A DNA stretch of 64,000 nucleotides, taken from contig CAJXUY010000001.1 of the NCBI GenBank assembly GCA_913060665.1, positions 248,001-312,000 on the forward strand, in the 5' to 3' direction. The notes under the pieces are model-generated. The model was not told the DNA's origin, did not search any database, and was given only the letters and a program-made list of their open reading frames with translations. A program made the translations under genes and the position numbers. The first letter of the stretch is position 1. Each line of letters begins with the position of its first letter. The stretch comes from an uncultured Oleiphilaceae bacterium. GTDB taxonomy: Bacteria > Pseudomonadota > Gammaproteobacteria > Pseudomonadales > Oleiphilaceae. Shown piece by piece: positions 46,300-55,870 of the stretch.

Positions 46300-47440
46300 T
46301 GCTGCACACCTGACCAGTCAGGTACTCAACAGGATAAACTATGCGATCATCGTAACCTGTAACGATTTGGCGCATACCTGAAATCAGTTGGTCAAGTTCG
46401 TCATCCCCAGTATCCACAACAAGCGGACGACCTTCCATCTCTTTGATTTTATTTTTTGTTGCCACCACCGTTATATTATTTAAACCAATTTGGCGTAGGT
46501 TTCTTGAACTTAATTGCTGGTTGCCTCGGCCAAACAAATGCCCCTGCCCTCCAATCACCGTAACCACTAACCGGCTAGGGTACTTGTTTATCCATTCAAA
46601 TAATTGATGCTCATTCACGTCTTTTTCTACCAGAGCATGATTTAGAAATAAATCTACACCTAACAGCGAGCACTCATCTCCGCACAATGTATTTTTAATA
46701 TGCATAACAGTGCCTCCGGACCCCATGACATATAGCGTATCATCTTCCATCTGCTCAATAATTTCTGCCGCAATATCATCCAGCACCAGCTCTTCTATTT
46801 CTTTTCCACCACACTTAACGTGCTGTAAATAACGCCCTTCCTGAGGGGTTAGCATTTCACCATAATGCTTTGATTTAACGACTCCCGCCCTAAAAGCCAC
46901 TTCATCGATATCTCTCACTTCATGCTCTGCAATTGAAACAAGTCCGCCCTTGATCATATCGATGACCAACTGGGCAGCTGCTTTAGGCGTTACCGCAAAA
47001 ACACCGGAATGCATCTTCACGCCTGCAGGGATACCCAGCACAGGTTGAGCGTTATCAACGACAGAACATATATCTCTTGCAGTACCGTCTCCACCTACAA
47101 ATAAAATGATATCGACGCCCACCGCCATTATCGCTGATGCCGCATTGCAGGTATCGACAGGTAGAGTATGAGAGGGGGCTTGTGGTGTATACACAACTCG
47201 ATATTTTTGTGGTGTTTCCTTAAAACAGTCGGCGCCCATTGCTCCGGCACAGGTCACAAATTCAACTGACTCGCCTAACGACGCTAAAGCGTTAACCACT
47301 ACTAACGCTCTTTGCAACGCTTTTGGCTCAAACCCTAACGCCTTAGCTTGCTGGTAAATGTTATCCCCATCACTTCCTTTTAAGCCCGCAGGGCCGCCAA
47401 TACCAGCAACAGGGTTTACAATAAGTCCGATTTTAAACAT
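46292..47440 (-). CDS. ATP-NAD kinase-like protein
   Basis: A 382-residue protein with an NAD kinase signature FVGGDGTARDICSV, PAGVKMHSGVFAV, and N-terminal LIVNPVAGIGGPAGLKGSDG (phosphate loop of the DAG/NAD kinase fold). It is longer than NadK (about 290) and belongs to a separate ATP-NAD kinase family of uncertain substrate. Overlap with the methyltransferase start indicates an operon. Confidence 0.75.
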   Translation of the reverse strand: MFKIGLIVNPVAGIGGPAGLKGSDGDNIYQQAKALGFEPKALQRALVVVNALASLGESVEFVTCAGAMGADCFKETPQKYRVVYTPQAPSHTLPVDTCNAASAIMAVGVDIILFVGGDGTARDICSVVDNAQPVLGIPAGVKMHSGVFAVTPKAAAQLVIDMIKGGLVSIAEHEVRDIDEVAFRAGVVKSKHYGEMLTPQEGRYLQHVKCGGKEIEELVLDDIAAEIIEQMEDDTLYVMGSGGTVMHIKNTLCGDECSLLGVDLFLNHALVEKDVNEHQLFEWINKYPSRLVVTVIGGQGHLFGRGNQQLSSRNLRQIGLNNITVVATKNKIKEMEGRPLVVDTGDDELDQLISGMRQIVTGYDDRIVYPVEYLTGQVCSND

Positions 47441-47517
47441 GTGTGACCTACAAGAATGGTGTACAGAAAATGGTAAAGGACGATAGATAATTAAACGGTT
47501 GAAGAGAAGTTGATTAA

Positions 47518-48198
47518 CTAGCCACCGAGATCGTTTTCATAAATAAACCCGGTTAGTGACAAGGTATCCTCATCCTTAAGATCGACAAACTGAACACCAA
47601 AACTATAGCTTCCAGACTCGTCGTTTAACAACTCCTTATTTCGAATAACGGAATTCAACGCCAGAGACCGTTTTAGCCCGCTCACGTCAATATCCAAAAC
47701 CACGATAACCTCATGCCCCTTTTCGCCGAAAGAGTTGGAACAGGTAATCGCGGCTCCGGTTTTACTCATATTAGTAATCGATGCCTGTTTGGGCCAGTCG
47801 CCCATGCCTATATCAAAGTCACTGTTTATTAACACGGGGAGGTTAACATCAACACGCTCAGAGCTTCTAACCTGAAGCGATACGAGCTCCGTCGGATATT
47901 CAAGATGATAATATGAGTATGGTTGTAATGAGCGATACTTTACCCGTGTTTCAAAGGCACAGATCTGTTTTCGGATCAGCATTCTTACTGCTACGACTTC
48001 ACCAATCTCTAGAAGCTGCTCTTTACCGTCTTTCATTGGCGGCGTAACCAACAGGCTTTTACCAACCGCATAGCCCATCACTTTTACCGTCATACGACGG
48101 TTGGGCGACATGGTTTCAATGGTAAGCGACGAGCCAACAGAAACACCTAACGCCTCAAACGGCCGCTGACCTTCCTTTGAGTTAGTATCTTCAACCAC
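47518..48198 (-). CDS. PilZ protein of the YcgR (flagellar brake) type
   Basis: A 226-residue protein: N-terminal YcgR-N-like beta domain (about 15-100), then PilZ with R-x-x-x-R at 111-115 (RSSER) and the N-x-S-x-x-G motif NMSKTG at 143-148. Both sites for cyclic-di-GMP are intact, so it probably slows flagella or sets surface behaviour when cyclic-di-GMP rises. Start is GTG 48198 with AGAGA upstream. Confidence 0.85.
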   Translation of the reverse strand: MVEDTNSKEGQRPFEALGVSVGSSLTIETMSPNRRMTVKVMGYAVGKSLLVTPPMKDGKEQLLEIGEVVAVRMLIRKQICAFETRVKYRSLQPYSYYHLEYPTELVSLQVRSSERVDVNLPVLINSDFDIGMGDWPKQASITNMSKTGAAITCSNSFGEKGHEVIVVLDIDVSGLKRSLALNSVIRNKELLNDESGSYSFGVQFVDLKDEDTLSLTGFIYENDLGG

Positions 48199-48229
48199 AA
48201 TAATATCTCTTATCTTCTACCGCCATGAC

Positions 48230-49366
48230 TTATGCACTTTTTACATTAAAACCCAATGCTTTAAACATAGTATGCATAGAAGAATCGGTATTTTTCAATA
48301 AAACTTTAATCGTGGAAAACTCTCGGCGCGCTCGATACTCCTTTCTTAGTCGATCAAATGCATCCACCCTAGCCTTTTCATCACCCCTTAGAGCCCCCAT
48401 CAACGCACAATGATCATGCCTCACATCATAGATAGCTCTAATAGCAGTATGCATAGACCATGTGAGCTCTGCCTCTGAGGTAAAGTACATTTTTGATAGT
48501 GGAGGTGAGGCAATAAACTGTGCAGCTTTATGTCTTGAAGGTAAGCCAAAATGGCGACACAACGCTTGATATATCATGTCGGTACCTCCAATCTTGCCGT
48601 CTAAGCTATAACCTGCAATATGGGGTGTACCGATGGTAACAAGGCTCGCTAACTCCGGGTCAATATTTGGTTCGGTTTCCCACACATCTAGCACTGCGGT
48701 AAACTCTGGCTCTTCTTTTAGCTTATGCTTTAGTGCCCCCCCATCGATAACAGCCCCTCGACCAGTATTGATTAATATTTGCCGGTCGGATAATTTTGCA
48801 AGCGTCGCTTCATTGAATAAGTGATAAGTAGGATGAGAACCTTCAACCGTTAACGGAGTGTGTAACGAAATAACGTCGCACTTAAGAATATCCTCAAACG
48901 AATCCATGCCTGTCTGATCAATCAAAGGGTCATACGACAGAACATTTACCCCAAGTCGTTTCAGGGTAGATACCACTCTACTCCCTACGTTACCACATCC
49001 CACAATCCCTACCGAGAGGGTAGATAAATCAATATGCCTAGTCTCTGATAGCACTGACAGAGCGCTAATGACGTACTCAACGACAGAGTTTGCATTGCAT
49101 CCGGGTGCACTAGAAAACGCAACACCACTGCTTTTAAGATATTCAGTATCTATGTGATCGGTACCAATGGTGCAAGTACCAACAAACTTAACACTACTAC
49201 CTGATAACAATGACTCGTTGACCTGAGTAACCGAACGCACCAACAGTACATCTGCATCCCTGACGCACTCATTCGTTAACTGACGACCGGGATAAGTTTC
49301 AATTTGACCCATATCACCAAAAAAATTACGTAGTAGAGGAATGTTTTCGTCTGCAACAATTTTCAT
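48230..49366 (-). CDS. pdxB: 4-phosphoerythronate dehydrogenase
   Basis: A 378-residue D-2-hydroxyacid dehydrogenase: MKIVADENIPLLRNFFGDMGQIETYPGR, GTIGTDHIDT-like segment (GTCTIGTDHIDTEYL), Rossmann GCGNVGSRV, and a C-terminal PdxB dimer domain (HCALMGALRGDEKARVDAFDRLRKEY). It oxidises 4-phosphoerythronate in vitamin B6 synthesis. ATG 49366 is used rather than TTG 49369. Sixteen base pairs separate it from rhlB. Confidence 0.95.
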   Translation of the reverse strand: MKIVADENIPLLRNFFGDMGQIETYPGRQLTNECVRDADVLLVRSVTQVNESLLSGSSVKFVGTCTIGTDHIDTEYLKSSGVAFSSAPGCNANSVVEYVISALSVLSETRHIDLSTLSVGIVGCGNVGSRVVSTLKRLGVNVLSYDPLIDQTGMDSFEDILKCDVISLHTPLTVEGSHPTYHLFNEATLAKLSDRQILINTGRGAVIDGGALKHKLKEEPEFTAVLDVWETEPNIDPELASLVTIGTPHIAGYSLDGKIGGTDMIYQALCRHFGLPSRHKAAQFIASPPLSKMYFTSEAELTWSMHTAIRAIYDVRHDHCALMGALRGDEKARVDAFDRLRKEYRARREFSTIKVLLKNTDSSMHTMFKALGFNVKSA

Positions 49367-49382
49367 CAATCAATCCAAGTTA

Positions 49383-50876
49383 TTATTTTTGGGTTAGCGT
49401 CTCGTCTGGGTAAGTGCACTCAAGTTTCATCCCGATATAGCGCTCTAATTCAGGCAACAAAAACGCATCATCTTCGCACGCAAAGCTAATGGACTTACCC
49501 TCTTTACCCGCTCGCCCTGTGCGGCCGATACGATGAACGTAATCTTCCGGATCTTCAGGAAGGTTGTAATTGAAGACATGAGTCACATCATCAACATGAA
49601 TACCTCGACCCGCAACATCTGTTGCAACAAGTATCTGGATATCCCCATTTTTGAAACCTTCAAGTGTCTTAATGCGCTTATGTTGAGGGACTTCTCCCGA
49701 CAATAACGCACACTTTATTCCAAGTCGCCTAATAGTTTCTTGTAAACGCCGAGTCTCATCCCGCCGGTTACCGAAGATTATGGCTCGCTTAACGCCATTC
49801 TTCTGGATGTAATTGCAGATAACGGTCAGTTTCTCATCAGTTGAAACCATGAAGACTGTTTGATCCACTTTATCGGTAGTCAACTGCTCTGCTTCGATTT
49901 CAATAAACTGGGCATCTTTTGTCCAATTATTAACTAGATTCAATACATCATCATTAAACGTAGCGCTGAACAATAATGTTTGTCGCTCACCTACCGGTTT
50001 GTTGTGGCGAATAATACGTTTAACATCGGGAATAAAGCCCATATCCAGCATTCGATCAGCTTCATCTATAACCAAGGTTTCAACTTGATCTAAAAAGACA
50101 TCTTTACTACCCAAGAAATCAATAAGGCGACCTGGGGTGGCGACTAGAATATCAACGACCTTATCTCTCATATGGGTACGCTGCTTTTGATAGTCGATCC
50201 CACCCATAACAGAGTAAACTTGTAAGTCAGTATGAGCCGTGAGCAAGTGAGCATCTTTCTCTATCTGCATGACCAGTTCACGCGTAGGAGCGATGATCAG
50301 CGCTCTCGGCTCACTAGCGTATCGGTCTTCTTTAGCAATTGGATTAAGCAAAAAATTCTGAATAGTCGTAATTAAAAATGCTGCGGTCTTACCGGTACCG
50401 GTTTGTGCCTTACCAATAAAATCGTTACCTTGTAACGTATGAGGTAATGACTCTGCCTGAATAGGACTACAGTATTTAAACCCAAGGTCCGAAATCGCGT
50501 GCAATAGGCGATCGTCCAGCCCAAAATCATGAAACCGAGACTTTCCCTCTTCTGGCTCTACAACAAATTGTGCGGCCGTCCAAGGAGTTACTTTCTGTTT
50601 TGGCTTTTCACTCTTTTTTTGAGGTTTGCCAGAAGAGTTATCACCTGAACCTGCTTGCTTAGTATCTTTTCTTAGAGCCTCTGAGGCTGCAGGTTCAGCA
50701 GCTACGGGGTTATCTGGTGCTTTATGTCGACCAGCGTTAGTACTTATACCCTTTCCTGTATTCACTCTTTTTTGACTAACACCTGATGTTAAGCCTTTAT
50801 CAGTCGTATTATTGTTTGGCTTTAGCCCTAATATCTGTAGAAGACGGTAGAAAAGGTCAAATAATTTGTTTAACAA
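49383..50876 (-). CDS. rhlB: DEAD-box RNA helicase RhlB-like
   Basis: A 497-residue DEAD-box helicase: GKAQTGTGKTAAF (motif I), VIDEADRMLDMGF (motif II), LLFSATF, and YVHRIGRTGRAGKEGKS. Its N-terminus LNKLFDLFYRLLQILGLK is amphipathic and is followed by a low-complexity linker, unlike the shorter E. coli protein. Start is TTG 50876: AAGGA with a seven-base gap. An upstream frame exists to 50915. RhlB unwinds structured RNA in the degradosome. Confidence 0.85.
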   Translation of the reverse strand: MLNKLFDLFYRLLQILGLKPNNNTTDKGLTSGVSQKRVNTGKGISTNAGRHKAPDNPVAAEPAASEALRKDTKQAGSGDNSSGKPQKKSEKPKQKVTPWTAAQFVVEPEEGKSRFHDFGLDDRLLHAISDLGFKYCSPIQAESLPHTLQGNDFIGKAQTGTGKTAAFLITTIQNFLLNPIAKEDRYASEPRALIIAPTRELVMQIEKDAHLLTAHTDLQVYSVMGGIDYQKQRTHMRDKVVDILVATPGRLIDFLGSKDVFLDQVETLVIDEADRMLDMGFIPDVKRIIRHNKPVGERQTLLFSATFNDDVLNLVNNWTKDAQFIEIEAEQLTTDKVDQTVFMVSTDEKLTVICNYIQKNGVKRAIIFGNRRDETRRLQETIRRLGIKCALLSGEVPQHKRIKTLEGFKNGDIQILVATDVAGRGIHVDDVTHVFNYNLPEDPEDYVHRIGRTGRAGKEGKSISFACEDDAFLLPELERYIGMKLECTYPDETLTQK

Positions 50877-50990
50877 TGGGTATTCCTTGAATTTAGTAAA
50901 CGTTCGACAGCCCAATACTGGGTGGTTTTGATCAATATTTCAACTTTATATTATTTAACTGGGCCCTTATGGTTACAGGCCAACCCAGCT

Positions 50991-51545
50991 TTAGACGGTC
51001 GCAGCCTTATTTTGTCGAAATGCATCGACCAGCAACTGGTTTCTGGTTCCATAATAATCTGTTAACACCTCGGTAAACTGTAACGCGTTTTCCGGCAGCC
51101 CGTTTTCAATATAGGCTTGTGCCTGGAAGCGCACATTGTTTTCAAACGTGCCTGCTGTGGGTGAGACGTCGCCTCCCAAATTGTCGGCACTAATATTGAA
51201 TTTTATGCCTGCAGCAATAGAAAATATCCACTCTAATGCCTGGGGTTTAACCTCGACGACTTCAAACGCCTGTTGCTGTTTAACTGAACGGCCATCAGGT
51301 TCATACCAATAGCCAAAATCCACCTGTTTGCGCCTTTCTTTTCCGGCGATACACCAGTGACTTATTTCATGAAGCGCACTACTAAAAAACCCGTGCGCAA
51401 ACACAATTTGATTGTGTGGATGCTGGTTGCTCGCAGGCAGATAAACAGGTTCATCTTCGCCTTTTACTAAAATTGTGTTTTCAGATTGCTTAAAGCAACG
51501 ATTAAACAATCGAATAAGGGTTATAACATTAGGGGATGCTGCCAT
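50991..51545 (-). CDS. epmC: Elongation factor P hydroxylase
   Basis: A 184-residue protein with HEISHW metal motif (ALHEISHWCIAGKERRKQVDFGYWYEPDGR), matching EpmC (YfcM). EpmC hydroxylates the modified lysine of EF-P after EpmA/EpmB. The family length is about 180. It lies 114 bp upstream of rhlB, on the same strand. Confidence 0.9.
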   Translation of the reverse strand: MAASPNVITLIRLFNRCFKQSENTILVKGEDEPVYLPASNQHPHNQIVFAHGFFSSALHEISHWCIAGKERRKQVDFGYWYEPDGRSVKQQQAFEVVEVKPQALEWIFSIAAGIKFNISADNLGGDVSPTAGTFENNVRFQAQAYIENGLPENALQFTEVLTDYYGTRNQLLVDAFRQNKAATV

Positions 51546-51874
51546 TAGTACTACTTATCTCTCAAACGAATGGATGCTGTTACACTTAAACCGCCCCCAT
51601 CAAATGGAGCAATCCACCACATTAATAATTGTTAACCATTATAACTTGATAATCATTCGTTGAAACGGTAAAAACCACCAGAATAAAAACGAGGGTGTTG
51701 ACTCCTGGGTGTCACTAAAAAGTGAACAACCTCTCGTTATTTAAAACTTTCATACCGAAAAGCTCACGTTTATTAACCAAAGTCACTTACAGAAAGGAGT
51801 TTTGGCATTATATTGACGTCATGCATGACATACATGAGTCAAACTAATGTCCACGACTAAGCGGTTCTCTATTT
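51546..51874. other. Divergent intergenic region epmC-dsbD
   Basis: About 329 bp with no supportable ORF. A 12-bp perfect palindrome GTCATGCATGAC is at 51818-51829. It is framed by TTGAC and GTCAA, 45 bp upstream of the dsbD ATG. I see no other signal. Confidence 0.45.
51818..51829. promoter_or_regulatory. Palindrome before dsbD
   Basis: GTCATGCATGAC is a perfect 12-bp palindrome inside a TTGAC...GTCAA frame and 45 bp before the dsbD start. It could be a repressor site; no regulator is nearby to link to it. Confidence 0.35.
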
Positions 51875-53716
51875 ATGTACAGATTTCTATCGTTTATGGC
51901 AGCTATTCTACTTTTTTCTTCGGTAACTTCATACGCTTCGCTCGGTAGCAATGGCTCCGGTTTTGGTAAAAGTCTATTTGAAGACCCTGAGTTTCTCCCT
52001 GTAGACAGTGCATTTCGTTATAGCTCACGAGTAGAAGGTAACAACCTCATTCTCGTTTGGGACATCGAAGATGGGTACTATTTATACAAAGAACGCTTCA
52101 AGTTCAAAGTCGATAGTACTCAAGGCTCTTTAGGCACTCCTAGCTACTCAAAGCTAGGCGAACAAAAAGACGACCCAAATTTCGGCGTAGTGACCGTTTT
52201 CCACAACGACATTGTGATTACATTACCGGTATCACTAACCAATGCACCTGAAGCCCAAATACAAGTAACCTACCAAGGCTGTGCAGATGCAGGGCTTTGT
52301 TACCCACCTCAAACCAAAAACGCACTATTTATAAAGAGCGATCAATCCACCTTACCAGCATCCACTATTGAGACACCGATTAGAGACTACGAAAGTGCAA
52401 ACGGGATTTTCAGCTTTATTCAATCAGCGACGCTACCCGCAATTATCGGAATATTCTTTTTACTGGGTATGGGGCTAACGTTCACCCCTTGCGTTTTTCC
52501 AATGATCCCCATCATTTCTAGCATTATTGCCGGACAAAAAAACCCGACCACCTGGAAATCATTCAACCTTTCACTTGCATACGTTCTAGGCATGTCCCTT
52601 ACCTACGCCGCAGCAGGTGTAGTAACCGGCATGCTAGGGGCTAGCGCTAATATTCAGGCTTATTTGCAGGCGCCAGCCGTGCTTATGACATTTTCAGTCG
52701 TGTTCGTACTACTTGCCCTATCTATGTTTGGGTTCTACGAACTACAACTACCCGAAGGACTAAGAAATCGACTAAATAATACGAGCCAGAACATCAAAGG
52801 CGGCCAATCGGTCGGCGTATTTTTCATTGGCGCACTCTCTGCATTGATCGTTTCCCCCTGCGTATCCGCTCCACTTGCTGGCGCCTTGCTTTATATCAGC
52901 ACCACCGCCGACGCAACACTGGGAGGTTTATCTCTTTTTGCACTAGGCTTGGGTATGGGTGTACCTCTCATGGCAGTCGGCGTTGGCGGCGGTAAGTTTT
53001 TACCTAAAGCGGGTCACTGGATGGAAATCGTCAAAGCAGGCTTTGGCATCATGCTAATAGGTGTCGCTATTTGGTTACTCGAAAGACTGCTGCCATCTGC
53101 CATCACCTTACTCCTTTGGTCACTTCTCGTCGGTTTAACGGGGGCTCAAATGGGCGCATTTGAAGCTGCAAAACCGGGCTGGGAGCGACTAACCAAAGGC
53201 TTAGGCTTATTTCTGGTGCTTTACGCATTATCATTATTTATCGGGGCATTAACGGGAGCGCACGACCCACTAAATCCATTAGAAAAAGTCATCAGTAATC
53301 AAAACACGGCAGTCAAATCTAAAAACCTTAACCCAGCAACCTTTAACACCGTACATAATCTCGATCAGCTAAAGGCTCAGAAGCAACTAGCAAAAGACCT
53401 TAATAAACCCGTTCTCCTAGACTTCTATGCCGACTGGTGTATTAGCTGCAAAGTAATGGAGCGGGACGTGTTTGCGCAGCCACGCGCCGCGAAACTGATG
53501 TCAAAATTTGCTTTAGTACAGGCCGATGTAACTAAAAATGATGCAGATAACCAATCACTTTTAGAGCAGTACAACCTATTTGGACCACCATCAATATTAT
53601 TTTTTGACCCCAACGGGGACGAGTTAATAGAGTTCAGAGTGATGGGCGAGCTAAATGAAGAGCAATTTATAAAACAGCTTAATGAAGTACTTGTGATGCT
53701 GGAGACCAATACTTAA
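51875..53716 (+). CDS. dsbD: Thiol:disulfide interchange protein DsbD
   Basis: A 613-residue protein: signal peptide (1-22), DsbDalpha with Cys pair in YQGCADAGLCYPP, an eight-helix central core with cysteines (LTFTPCVFPMIPI; ALIVSPCVSAPLAGAL), and DsbDgamma thioredoxin-like CISC at 522-525. It carries electrons across the membrane to DsbC and cytochrome-maturation proteins, which suits the cbb3 oxidase cytochromes downstream. Start ATG 51875. Confidence 0.95.
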   Translation: MYRFLSFMAAILLFSSVTSYASLGSNGSGFGKSLFEDPEFLPVDSAFRYSSRVEGNNLILVWDIEDGYYLYKERFKFKVDSTQGSLGTPSYSKLGEQKDDPNFGVVTVFHNDIVITLPVSLTNAPEAQIQVTYQGCADAGLCYPPQTKNALFIKSDQSTLPASTIETPIRDYESANGIFSFIQSATLPAIIGIFFLLGMGLTFTPCVFPMIPIISSIIAGQKNPTTWKSFNLSLAYVLGMSLTYAAAGVVTGMLGASANIQAYLQAPAVLMTFSVVFVLLALSMFGFYELQLPEGLRNRLNNTSQNIKGGQSVGVFFIGALSALIVSPCVSAPLAGALLYISTTADATLGGLSLFALGLGMGVPLMAVGVGGGKFLPKAGHWMEIVKAGFGIMLIGVAIWLLERLLPSAITLLLWSLLVGLTGAQMGAFEAAKPGWERLTKGLGLFLVLYALSLFIGALTGAHDPLNPLEKVISNQNTAVKSKNLNPATFNTVHNLDQLKAQKQLAKDLNKPVLLDFYADWCISCKVMERDVFAQPRAAKLMSKFALVQADVTKNDADNQSLLEQYNLFGPPSILFFDPNGDELIEFRVMGELNEEQFIKQLNEVLVMLETNT

Positions 53717-53800
53717 GACGTACGACAAAGCCTGCAGCGCTGCTTATTATCATATATTGCAGCCGTTCTTGATCAAAAGCTCACAATGTCCGCTCTAGCA

Positions 53801-54037
53801 TTAGCCCTTTTTAATTAAATAATAGTAGTTTGACTCTCTCTCAGTCTGCTCAATAAGCTCATGCCCCAAGAATCCACAAAATTTGGGGATATCTCGCTTA
53901 GTAGAAGGATCAGTTGCTACCACTTCTAGAATTTCGCCCGTGGCAAGCTCGTCTATTTTAGTATGGAGCATCATAACAGGTTCTGGACAGTACAATCCTT
54001 TAGTATCAAGCCGTTGAGTCACTTTCTGTTCGTTCAT
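53801..54037 (-). CDS. tusA: Sulfurtransferase TusA-like protein
   Basis: A 78-residue protein with the TusA CPxP motif ([19 protein letters not shown]). TusA carries persulfide sulfur for tRNA thiolation. ATG 54037 has AGGTGA eight bases upstream; the frame is open to GTG 54049, without support. Confidence 0.9.
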   Translation of the reverse strand: MNEQKVTQRLDTKGLYCPEPVMMLHTKIDELATGEILEVVATDPSTKRDIPKFCGFLGHELIEQTERESNYYYLIKKG

Positions 54038-54241
54038 TCTATTGTTCACCTAGCATTAAGTACTGCGGAAACCTGCCTTTTGTAACTTTTCCAAAATTTT
54101 CTTTTTAAATCTTAATTACTTAGTACTATTATATTTTCGTACTAGTATAATTGCTACAGCATATACAGCTATCGGATACCTTCAGGTACAGATGATTTTA
54201 TCCTAACAAATAGTCAGAACTCATTATACGGAATTCAATTT

Positions 54242-54526
54242 ATGATTAGAGTGATTATTGAGCGACATATCGCTCACACATTAGAAACAACTTACGAGCA
54301 GGCTGCGAAAAACACCCTTCAGCAAGCAGTGTCTGCTGATGGTTTCATCTCTGGCGAATCCCTTATAAATGCTAATGACGCAAACCATCGATTGATTCTA
54401 TCCAATTGGAGAAGCGTTCAAGATTGGCATCAGTGGTTTCAATCAGAAGAACGAAAAGAGATGATGAACATACTTAACCCTATACTCGAGACCGAAGAAA
54501 AAATCACTATACTCGAGCAAGCATAA
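54242..54526 (+). CDS. ABM-like small dimeric alpha-beta barrel protein
   Basis: A 94-residue protein with the antibiotic biosynthesis monooxygenase fold: strands IRVIIERHIA and HRLILSNWRSVQDWHQWFQSEERKEMMNILNPIL. Members are small monooxygenases or isomerases; no catalytic residues are distinctive here. It stands alone upstream of rlmM (convergent). Confidence 0.65.
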   Translation: MIRVIIERHIAHTLETTYEQAAKNTLQQAVSADGFISGESLINANDANHRLILSNWRSVQDWHQWFQSEERKEMMNILNPILETEEKITILEQA

Positions 54527-54554
54527 GAGCCAAACATTCAACCTGATTAGCTCG

Positions 54555-55622
54555 CTACATCACCTGTATAAAGCAGGTGATTTCCTCTCTATCATGATAC
54601 AGGTGCTTCGCTTGCATCCGGCAACGCTGGCCACTTTCAGTCAATGCAGACTCTATAAGCTGAAGACATTCCTGGACTTCTTGGTAGCGCTTTTTCATCG
54701 GTAATTTAAGGTTAAACACTGTTTTCGTGCAATACCCACCCACAAGCCAATCAATGATCATTGAACTCACTCTCTTCGGTTTGTCCACGATATCGCACAC
54801 CATCCAATCGACTTTTTTAAGCGGCTTATAGACAAAACCATCTTCAAGTACGTGGGTGACATGGCCACTCTTCATCAACTCTTCGTCCATTGGGCCATGA
54901 TCTACAGAAAAAACATCCATCCCTTGATTAACCAACTGCCAAGTCCAACCGCCTGGACAAGCACCTAAATCAACCGCCTTTTGGTTCCCTCCTAATAGCT
55001 CGTACCACTCATCAGGGTGGAAAAATGTTCGCCAGGCCTCCTCAAGTTTAAGCGTAGAGCGACTTGGAGCACCTTTCGGAAATTTTAGGCGAGAAATACC
55101 CAGGTGGTTTGGGCTACTATTGTTGCTATCTAACTCTCCAATAAATACTTTATCAAAGTCGGAGAAAAACAAACACAACACGTTAAGACTAGTGTCTTGC
55201 TTAGCTGTCAATAACCCATTCTGCCGCAATGCTTTAGATATAGGCGCAGTGAATTTTCGCGAAAATGTTTTTAAGTTTGCCGTTCCCTCACTATCAGGGC
55301 AGTCAACTGTGACCCTACCGCAGACTGTCCTTTCCGCTGATAAAAGAAAATCGATGATAGGCTGAACCCTGTCCTCTCGAGATATATTTTCTAAAGGTTC
55401 ACTTACGCTTGCCCACTGCCGTGTAAAAATAAGCTCGCTTAATTGAACCTGCTTAAATACAGTTTTAACATCTCTGAAATTGGATAACACAAACTCGACA
55501 AACCCTTGCCCCTTGTTAGTTTTACAATAACCAAAAACGCCGGCATACGAAGCCTTGTCCTGTATTTCTTGAGAACACTCACCTTCGAAGCCAGCACGAC
55601 AGTACAATAGAATAGTTTTCAT
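54555..55622 (-). CDS. rlmM: 23S rRNA 2'-O-ribose methyltransferase
   Basis: A 355-residue enzyme with a THUMP-type N-terminal part and FtsJ-like methyltransferase: VDLGACPGGWTWQLVNQGMDVFSVDHGP (motif I), HVLEDGFVYKPLKKVDWMVCDIVDKP, and VFNLKLPMKKRYQEV. RlmM methylates C2498 of 23S rRNA. ATG 55622 is used. The N-terminus MKTILLYCRAGFEGECSQEI is characteristic. Confidence 0.95.
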   Translation of the reverse strand: MKTILLYCRAGFEGECSQEIQDKASYAGVFGYCKTNKGQGFVEFVLSNFRDVKTVFKQVQLSELIFTRQWASVSEPLENISREDRVQPIIDFLLSAERTVCGRVTVDCPDSEGTANLKTFSRKFTAPISKALRQNGLLTAKQDTSLNVLCLFFSDFDKVFIGELDSNNSSPNHLGISRLKFPKGAPSRSTLKLEEAWRTFFHPDEWYELLGGNQKAVDLGACPGGWTWQLVNQGMDVFSVDHGPMDEELMKSGHVTHVLEDGFVYKPLKKVDWMVCDIVDKPKRVSSMIIDWLVGGYCTKTVFNLKLPMKKRYQEVQECLQLIESALTESGQRCRMQAKHLYHDREEITCFIQVM

Positions 55623-55870
55623 GATTACCAATTATTGGTTTGTATTGCGATTTAATTATTCATAGCCATCATTAGGGGTGTACAGATGTATAGGCCACAA
55701 AAAGCAATAAGTGATTTAAAGCGGTTTATCTTAACAACGAAGGCATTATGAAGAAAAACAGGGAACATTAATACTCATTGTAGCTATTCCTCAGCAAGTT
55801 CATTTGTCTAACCCTCAATCACAACCTATTCTTAGGTTTATACCTAAACTCAGTCATTTTTGGATACTCA

